In this document: in pieces, positions 56,813-64,000 of the stretch
Position numbering within the stretch: the stretch's first letter is position 1
How the letters are laid out: every line of letters starts with the position of its first letter
From: Ceratothoa steindachneri
Lineage: Eukaryota; Arthropoda; Malacostraca; Isopoda; Cymothoidae
DNA length: 64,000 nucleotides
Reading direction: 5' to 3'
NCBI GenBank assembly: GCA_963969495.1
Contig: OZ018325.1
Location: 201,787,223-201,851,222, forward strand
The notes under the pieces: generated by a model
The model's database searches: none
The model's input: only the letters and a program-made list of their open reading frames with translations
What the model was told of the DNA's origin: nothing
Translations under genes and position numbers: made by a program

Positions 56813-58210
56813 AAATTAGATGTTTATCAACCTAGACAAGAATCTACTTTTCGGCCTGTTATATCCGAGTGAAGACAGTGTTTTAAAGATTTAAGCTACT
56901 TCAGTTGTGGTTACTCGCTAGATGGCCTCTCCATTCTGGTCAATTTTGCTTGTGCGACTGATATATAGTGGCTTATGGATCGATTAATTAAATTTAGTTC
57001 CTACGGCAATTAAATTTCTAGTTGAATGACATTAAGCGAATATAAACAAATGCTAATTTATTTTGGAATGACCCATTAAACTTTGTGCGGCGGAAATCTA
57101 TGTTCTACATAGTAATCCTTGAAACGTGACTCAATTCTCGGATGTATAGTGTCAAAAATGTGATTAGGTCTCTTGGGGAAACGAGCAGATGTTTGCTCTA
57201 ATGTATTTAAATCATATGAAAGATTTTCTTAAGGGATTCCCAACCCAATATTAGTTTCTTCAGATGACACGTATTGAATACTCTCGAGGCATATTATTCC
57301 AAATTAGTTTTTTATTATTCCTTTGCTCTATGTAAATCTTGTCAATTTATTTGTCAAAAAGGATTTGCATATTGAAAAGAGGCTTTGAAGAGTCGTTTGT
57401 TTTTTAATGTTACGCTTCAACCAAGCTGACGACGACCATGCCCTCATCTTAAAATAGTTGTACTCTCTAGGCTGATTTTGAACTCATCGGCCACATAGTC
57501 CTCCTGGATTCTCTGCGTGATTTATACAAAAAATAATGGCATGACTGAGCCATGTAGTAGTATTGAACCTTCTTTAAACCATAAGTATCTTACATTCATT
57601 TCCCTGACTATCTCAAATCAGTCAATCTCCTTCGATGGAGAACTTTCGTTCAGTTCTCATATCAAGAATGGATCCAGGTCACCTACTGCTTTCTTCGTAA
57701 TCTTAGTTGGATTCGTTTTAACGTCGACCACAGGAGTACTTGCATTAAATATATCACTACCAATTCTTTGGCCTGGAACCATACGGTCCATCTGCTCTTT
57801 CGCGACCCTCGCCTCAGATAAGGGGTTGTCAGGAGTAGCATAGAGAGCCATGCTACACAAGGCAACTCAAAAAATTCGTATAGTCCTGGCTCCGCTAACC
57901 TCCGGGTGTTACCACAATTGGTGATACTGAGCAGGGGCTGGAGAATTACACACTACATGTCCCATCTATAACGTTTGCCAGGGAAAATCCACCACATCCA
58001 CAATTATAGGATAAACCACTAGTATAACTAACCTAAAAATGAGTAAAGGTTATGCATATTCGAATGAATAAAATGAAAGCTATCAGCAAATAAGCAATTT
58101 AATAGAAAAATGAAGTATCTGAAATGAACCGCACACTTGGGCTTCTTGTAGAGAGTCCGGCATTGTTTGCATAGAAACTAACCTCACTTCAATCTCTTAT
58201 ATTTTAGGTC
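56813..58210. other. Unassigned region
   Basis: About 1.4 kb. A minus-strand frame at 57657-57860 (GQRIGSDIFNASTPVVDVKT) continues with protein-like residues past a stop to about 57510, but I do not recognise a family. The rest is AT-rich and featureless. Confidence 0.3.
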
Positions 58211-58216
58211 ATTCTC

Positions 58217-58690
58217 TTGCCAGTTGTCCATCCAGTTAATATGCCTAAGAAATGTTTCACGCGTCTGTCTCTCCGCGTGCTGTTGGTAAAGCTGCGCCAC
58301 CAGGATGGTCTTTCAAGGGAGTCCATTGCAGAGACGGTCAAACGCTCCAAAAGTGTAGTCGATAATAATATCTCAACATATGACAATTTTGAAGAACAAT
58401 CGTTTCAATTGTCTCAAATGAGTGTGAAGTTTGGTGAAGTAAGTATCATGGTCAGGGGCGGGATTTCGGTAGAAGGCACTGAACTACTTGTGAGCTTACG
58501 AGACAGAGTGAATGCACAAGTATACAAAGAATTGCTGGGGCATGCTACTTTGCCCCATCTGCGAACCTGTGAAGCCCAATTTTCAATTTATATGCAGGAA
58601 TACTCTCCATGTCACACAGCCAGGTCGGTTAAGACCTCATTGGACGACGAACATATCCCTATTATAAACACGTCATCACGGCCTGATTGA
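58217..58690 (+). pseudogene. Tc1-like transposase with internal deletion
   Basis: The single frame starts with MPKKCFTRLSLRVLLVKLRH (from the second Met) and a helix-turn-helix-like DGLSRESIAETVKRSKSVV. It jumps at about residue 75 to VKFGEVSIMVRGGISVEGTE, the VKFGGGSIMVWGCIS block, then VYKELLGHATLPHLR and FSIYMQEYSPCHTARSVKTS, where the D of QDNAPCH is Glu. The first catalytic Asp region is deleted and the DDE Glu region is absent. No terminal repeats noted. Confidence 0.75.
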
Positions 58691-58815
58691 AAATTAGAAA
58701 AGCCTCGACGCTGGGGTGACTTGCTCTCTGACAGGGTCATAAGAATTTGCTGTGCTCCCCAATCGTTCCCTATAAGCATTACTTTTTCCGATGACTATCT
58801 CCTAAACCTTCGGGG

Positions 58816-60548
58816 TTGCTCTTGGACAACTCCATTTTAGTACTAGCAGCGGATTCTCTTTCCCTTTTACAGAGGGCTGCCAGGAAAAGTGTAACCAGGA
58901 GGCTCAGAATTGACTACTCTCGGTATGAACGGCTTGACTGGGCCAACCCACTTAAACGAGATAGGGTTGGCAGTCACGGTCGGAGCGTGCCCCGTAGTGT
59001 CCTGCAATCATGTGTCGTGACCTAGTTATGGGACGGTGTACTTTCCGCTTACTTTCCTAATGTAGTTCGGCTTGCCTGACCCATATCGATGGCCACTTTG
59101 AGGCCACTACTGAGGTAGAAATAGTCCTGGAGGTGAGCCAGGTCAAAAATGAGAACAAGGAGTCGCTGGGAGAGCTTCCACAAGTCAAAACCCGATAATG
59201 TGCAAGATTCTTCTGTGGTAGCACGGGCCCCGGAAGACTAACAAGGAGAGGAGGGATCTCCTCCCCCGGTTGGTGCCCCCTTGTCAGCCATGGACTTGTC
59301 CATCTCGTAGAGGGACATGGCTGAGGCTGGTTCTTCCTTCCGGCCTTGTGGCCCCTCCTGTGAGCAGAGAGAATTGGATCACTCCCTGCCCTCCTCTCCT
59401 AAAAAGGAGAACAAAAATACAAATAGGACTAGGGATTCCTCTCCGTCCTGGGAAATCAGGGGACGGACAAGTCACCTTCTGTTTCGGAAAGTCACCAGGC
59501 CACAACTGGTATGTCCTGCCCCGAGGCTTCCTCGTGCGGCGAGAGAAATACAATGATAAAGGCTAAAACTGAAGGTAGGGCCACTGGAGCCTAGATGATA
59601 TTAGGACACGGATTTAAGCATTTCTTCATTGTTCATTCTGTTTATGGGAGCATGTTGTCCAAAGGACACAGGCTCCATCAGCATCAGGCATTAGTTAAGG
59701 TTCTAGGTACATAACCGAAGCTCTCTTGTTTCTCAAACGGGACTCTTATGGTGAATACGGCCGAACCGGGCTAGGCGGCCAAGTTCAGTGCTCTTGGTAC
59801 ACGCAATAGCTCGCTTGTGCAGGTGATACCGCACTCTACCATAAATTTTCTGAAAGGGGTTGTTTATGCGAAGAGCCAGCCGACCAAAGATCGGTCAAGG
59901 CCGAACATGTGATAGATAACAAGATGGGGAGGGGCTCAACACCCACAAGTACATTCTTTCTAACAGACTTCCTGACTCGATCAGTGCCGGTTGGTATCAC
60001 TACCACGTTAAGGCACGCGTGTCACTGCTGCGGAGGTATTAATATTACCACCGCTTCGGCCTACAGACGTGACAGGTGCGGTTTACCCGAAATCTGCGCA
60101 AACTGCTTGAAGACATCCCATGATAAGTCCATATTGTTCAGTACCAAGTGTGTGACGTGACAAGCTGCATCCTGATTCCTTGAAGTGATATAAATCGGAT
60201 CTTTTTGAGAAGGAGATCAAAACCGTTCAGGCTGCAGAACGACTCTCTTTTAGCGAGGCCAAGAACTTGGTCGTGTCTCTGCCAGTGCTAAATGGGACTT
60301 CCTATGCTTTAATTGTTAAAAATGTACAATATGCTCCTGATCCCTACAGTCCTACGATCACGTTTACTTCCGCGCCCATTCGGAACCCTTCTGCAAGTTT
60401 AACTCCCCTCTCTATTTGGCCTTATCATATAGAGCTGGCGGCAAAAATGGCTCACACCCAGCCTATGGCTAAAACTATGGCTCCCCTCTCGCCCCGCGTA
60501 ACCGTTTCTCGTAAGATGAAACGCCCCTCGTCTCCACCAAATCTTTAG
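58816..60548 (+). pseudogene. I-type LINE ORF1, copy 5
   Basis: RLRIDYSRYERLDWANPLKR near the start matches copy 3. The knuckle region (59909-60160) reads HACHCCGGINITTASAYRRD and GLPEICANCLKTSHDKS, keeping several CCHC cysteines. The C-terminal part has LFEKEIKTVQAAERLSFSEA with KNLVVSLPVL, comparable with the EKEV-LAL..EA segment in copies 1 and 3. Frame changes near 59030, 59570 and 60165. Confidence 0.65.
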
Positions 60549-60929
60549 ACTGATAAGAGGTAAACCACCCGAGGTGGGCTTGTGACCATCTTAAGCTAGT
60601 CCTAAAGCTATTGCCTGAAAGTAGGAGGGCAATAAAGGAGTTTCGGAACCCACAACCCCATCCAAGGCTAGACTAGGTGACTCCGAGACGTAATGCTCTC
60701 CAAACGAGTGACCACTGCCCCCGAAGTGGTTCCACCCGCCAAAGGTTCCGAGGTAGAGAGATGCAAAAAATTGGATGACGATGCCATTCTCTCCCAATAA
60801 GACCTTGGGGGCAACAGCGCCTTCATCGCTTCCAAACGCAAACAGCTCCCGGTGTTCTGCCTCTTGGAATGGTGAAGCTATTCCTGTGATGGTTTTTACA
60901 TCGAAAGAGGGCATCCCCATCTCCTCGAG

Positions 60930-61560
60930 CTAGGCCTGGAGATCATATTCCTTCAATGGAATTGCCATGGACTCTGGGCCTACTGAGGGGAGCTACTGAG
61001 GCTTGTCTTCTTCCGTATTCCGTTAGCTGTCTGTTTAAAGGACACCATTCTGGGCGCATCTCTCTTGCCCATTCTACCGTGGTACAGGGGTTTTTGACCC
61101 CACCACCATCGGATGGTGGTCAGCAGAAGGATGCGTGATTTACAGCTGGAATGATGTATTAATTCTTTCATTTGCTATAAATACATCCTTTAAGGCAGTG
61201 TCTGCGCAGCTAACCCTAAATAGGAGGCATCCTGTCATTTCTATGTACATTCATCGTAAGCCGACTTCAACGCGGCTAACTTCTACTGCATTGTACCACG
61301 AATGTCGAGGCCCTTTCTCCTGCTTGAAGATTTAAACGGTAGGTACTCTCTCTTGTTGGTACAGGATCAATGATCATGTCCTTGTGGACGAGTCTATGCA
61401 TTACTGCTAGAGAACCACTTCATTTTCCTGTCTCGATTTGTCCTTCTGCCCTCCGGATGCACAACCTGATTTTGGGTGGAAGGTGGTCGATGACTTTCAT
61501 GTTATTATCCACCTTCCAATTTAACTATCATTTATGGGTCACTATCGCCTGAAAACCGGC
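60930..61560 (+). pseudogene. I-type LINE endonuclease, copy 5
   Basis: It begins SMELPWTLGLLRG-like (SMQLNCRGLRAN pattern) near 60955. The block SAQLTLNRRHPVISMYIHRK lies at 61201-61260. Then comes a decayed DFNGRHxLW region at 61320-61360 and SFCPPDAQPDFGWKVVDDFH near 61440-61500, where the SDHxP motif reads VIIHLP. Inactive. Confidence 0.6.
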
Positions 61561-61639
61561 TTCTGTTGTGCTTGGAGCATCTAAGGATGTTAAGTAATTG
61601 TCCGGCATCCTAATCACCTTATGCCTAACTGTTCTTTGG

Positions 61640-62900
61640 TGGTTGGGTGAATGTTAGGTAGCCTTCAGTCAGGAGTGATATGCCTAAATGCTCTTTAAAT
61701 GCTACCCAAACGATTTCACAGTTGGTGAATTTCGTCGAACTAGGGTTAGGTTCCGGTATATTTAGAAGCACGTCTGCCCTCTTCCTGGCGGTCATATGTG
61801 TCAAAAGGATTCGAGACTCGTTCTCGCAGGACCCTCTTCCGGCTTTGATTGGAAAGGGACCAAAATCTCGGCCCTCGCCTCTTTAGTTTTTCGCGACTCC
61901 TTTCTCCACATTCTCTAGCAGAGATGCTTATACGTCAGCATTAAATGCACGTCATTATGTCGCTGAAAGCCGCACACTTGACTTTAACTTCTGAGCCGGA
62001 GAAGCTGGCATCAACAGGGTTAAGTTTAGTGAACTGCTTTCCACTCTCTCTTCATGCTTGCACAATTCTCTTTGTGCGTGCACAAATTTTAACAGCAACA
62101 GGATGCGGACAAAGCGTACCCTCCCAGACTACTGTCAAATGGCTTCTGTGCTTACTTTTGCAATCCGGAGAGAGCCCAACTAACCCCGGCCGGTTTTCAC
62201 CCAATTTTTCTAACTTTCAGTGTGCAAGATTATGGGGAGTTTGGAAAGTGCTAGATTGGTCTGTTTTCTGGAAACAAGAGGTCAACTGTCTTCAGCATAC
62301 GGCAGCTTCCACAAGTTCCACTCTACGTCGCATGCCATGCTCCGGCTGGAAAATGCTATCTGCGAGGTCTTTCTTCGTAGTCAACAATCTAAAACGGTGT
62401 TTTCTAAACTGGAGAAGATCCAAGAAACTGGATGGCGATACATACTCTATTATAGATTCCCTCCACACGATTGAGGCAAGGGGAGGCCTAACAATTTTCA
62501 TTTTTGAATTCTTACGAGATCGTCGACTCCCCGTACGAGTGAGAGTGAGCCCTCTCCAGCCCAATAGGGCGCGTCCTACAAGAAAGTGTCTTCAGGGTCA
62601 TACTCTTTGCTCTGAACATCAACAGCATTACATCGGAACTACGGAAAGATGTTATTACCAAACTCTTTCTATGCGACCTTTAGATCTCTTTAGGTCAACT
62701 CCAACAGGCATTGAATTGAGTTAAGCACGCAGAGAATATACAATGTATACCTATCATGAGCACAAGAGAATGGTTTACTTCTGCTTCCAATCCAAGGCTC
62801 TATCCCGACCCAGACTTGTTCATGTGAGGTTCAGCACATGAGATTCTAATAGGGCTACTGCCTTGCTGTTCTACCGATTCTTTAAGTGAATATTGGTTGT
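61640..62900 (+). pseudogene. I-type LINE reverse transcriptase, copy 5
   Basis: The 62220-62474 frame reads LVCFLETRGQLSSAYGSFHK (the LExxxLLxxxQxGFRxxRST block). RLENAICEVFLRSQQSKTVF, SKLEKIQETGWRYILYY (the FDLEKAYDxTWRxG block, catalytic Asp lost) and FIFEFLRDRRLPVRVRVSPL follow in another frame. The YxDD region is not recognised. At least three frameshifts. Confidence 0.7.
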
Positions 62901-63499
62901 GGATGTGCGATTTACTCTGCGTCGTACACAACGCATTATGCGCTTGTCAGACCGGGAGAGCATCTTAGTCAGTCGCAGACGGCTCCCAGCGAAAGGCTTT
63001 AGTCATATCCTATTCCCTTTGGGTTTACGCCTAGAAAATTCCTTCAAGAGCTCCTTGTATTCCTCGGACAGGTGACGACCTGAGGTTCTGCCCAGAACGC
63101 CACGCTAGAGGTTACCTCCTTTGACCATTTGCCGCCACGCCTCTGATCACAAAGATTCATCTTCACGGGGAACATTGTGTTTGACCTTTTAGGAGCACAC
63201 TTCGTGTCACACTGGATTCGTGCCAATGTATACGGGGGGCTCCAAGTCCCAGGAGGAACATGGCTTTTAAGCTTTAACTCAGCAGGGTTCTACCAGGCGC
63301 TGCGTATGTCTTCACGGGTAGCTGGTTGAAATACATCATTGTGTATTGGAGAAAACGTGTCCTCCCAGGTTCGGAGACCGGATTGTTATCTTTAGAGACC
63401 ACAAAGTGCCCGGAATACTCTCAGAGAATTGAATCACCGCATCCCATGATCCTGGTAACTGTGACGCTACGGTTTTTTTGCTAGCTGGGCGGATGTCGA

Positions 63500-64000
63500 G
63501 ATTATATTCTGTTGGGTTCTTTGAAATGTAGGGATTGTGGCAAATGAGAGTGCGGATGAGGGTGCCAAGAATCCGGGAGAAATGGGTAATCAGACCAGCG
63601 TTTATATATTCTTTGGTAGGATTCCGGTTAGCCCTCCGGGCTTTCCGGCAAAGAAGATGGGAAACAGCAGAGGTGAACTAAATGTTGTGTTCCATCACGC
63701 TGCGACTGTTCCCGTTGAACAACCCCAACCCACTTGCCTTGGTGGTTTCAGGTGGCTTTTTGCCGTCTTCGAATTGGGCACAATCTCACGACACGCCGCC
63801 ATTTGATGGAGCGCTCTCTTGCACCGTACATCGACGATTGCGTTGTTTCCCAGAGTGTTCGGTCAATCTTGTTGAATGGCTTTATGTGATCTCCGCGCAC
63901 GTTGCACTTCTCGTCACCTGGACGAGCGGGGTCGTTACCACTTGTTTCTTTTAATCGTGATGGATTCGTGCACACACACTTGATCAAGAGTCGGGCCGTT
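63500..64000 (+). pseudogene. I-type LINE RNase H end and Cys/His tail, copy 5
   Basis: GIVANESADEGAKNPGEMGN is the RNase H terminus (GIxGNExADEGAK). FAVFELGTISRHAAI then follows, with THGH-like residues lost, and a shifted frame with DGALSCTVHRRLRCFPECSV, equivalent to copy 4's SFCPLRVGHTRGTHCHLMER region. Ends beyond the window. Confidence 0.65.

Larger units (their letters stand above)
58800..64000 (+). mobile_element. I-type LINE, copy 5, runs off the window
   Basis: Plus-strand order: ORF1 (58816-60548), endonuclease (about 60930-61560), linker and RT (about 61640-62900), RNase H end (63500-63570) and Cys/His tail (63570 onward). The layout matches the minus-strand copies, giving the family structure in one piece, though every domain carries stops and frameshifts. 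Confidence 0.75.

Noticed and set aside
57510..57860. Protein-like minus-strand frame (VPGQRIGSDIFNASTPVVDV)
   Set aside because: Reads like protein, but I recognise no family and a stop interrupts it; left as unassigned.

Overview
The window is eukaryotic and reads as heterochromatin-like, repeat-dense animal DNA. I find no host protein gene that I can support. The mixture of Tc1/mariner transposons, CR1, I-type and jockey-like LINEs, Penelope-like elements with GIY-YIG nucleases, a Helitron helicase fragment, a gypsy pol remnant and a repeated protein family that I associate with arthropods points to an arthropod, perhaps a crustacean or chelicerate. The species cannot be told from the sequence. 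Around eighteen long (TA)n tracts are a striking feature.

Layout. 1-5.6 kb: hAT/BED-like fragment, decayed mariner, 5'-truncated CR1 (copy A), LINE RNase H and jockey-like 3' scraps. 5.9-11 kb: an I-type LINE and the 3' end of a second one, both on the minus strand and head to tail. 11-12.2 kb: gypsy pol remnant. 13.7-17.4 kb: a third I-type LINE. 18.2-22.6 kb: alternating (TA)n tracts and Penelope-like fragments, with hammerhead-ribozyme-like motifs and a hairpin. 23.2-24.5 kb: a complete mariner with matching inverted repeats, TA duplications and an uninterrupted 349-residue transposase. 25.1-26.3 kb: Helitron 3' ends. 26.6-36.5 kb: a chain of transposons separated only by (TA)n. Its centre is a three-layer nest: a Tc1 element holds a deleted mariner, which holds a near-complete CR1 (copy B) with an intact SGNH-esterase ORF1. 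36.5-41.3 kb: LINE fragments and a frameshifted member of an arthropod multicopy protein family. 43.7-46 kb: tRNA-like SINE insertion and a second Penelope family. 46-51.7 kb: I-type LINE fragments. 53-56.8 kb: the best-preserved Penelope element, with a hairpin-type inverted start, followed by (TA)n and a degenerate 40-bp tandem repeat of about 21 units. 58.2-64 kb: deleted Tc1-like transposase and a plus-strand I-type LINE that runs off the window.

How the parts relate. Nearly all coding sequence is selfish and broken. The mariner at 23.2-24.5 kb is the only element that looks capable of making a full transposase. The others document insertion order: (TA)n tracts received Tc1/mariner elements (TA target), a Helitron (A/T target) and Penelope copies, and later elements landed inside earlier ones. 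I found no clearly new biological system. The most unusual items are the nested stack, the association of (TA)n tracts with element ends, the hammerhead-like modules, and the 40-bp tandem array.
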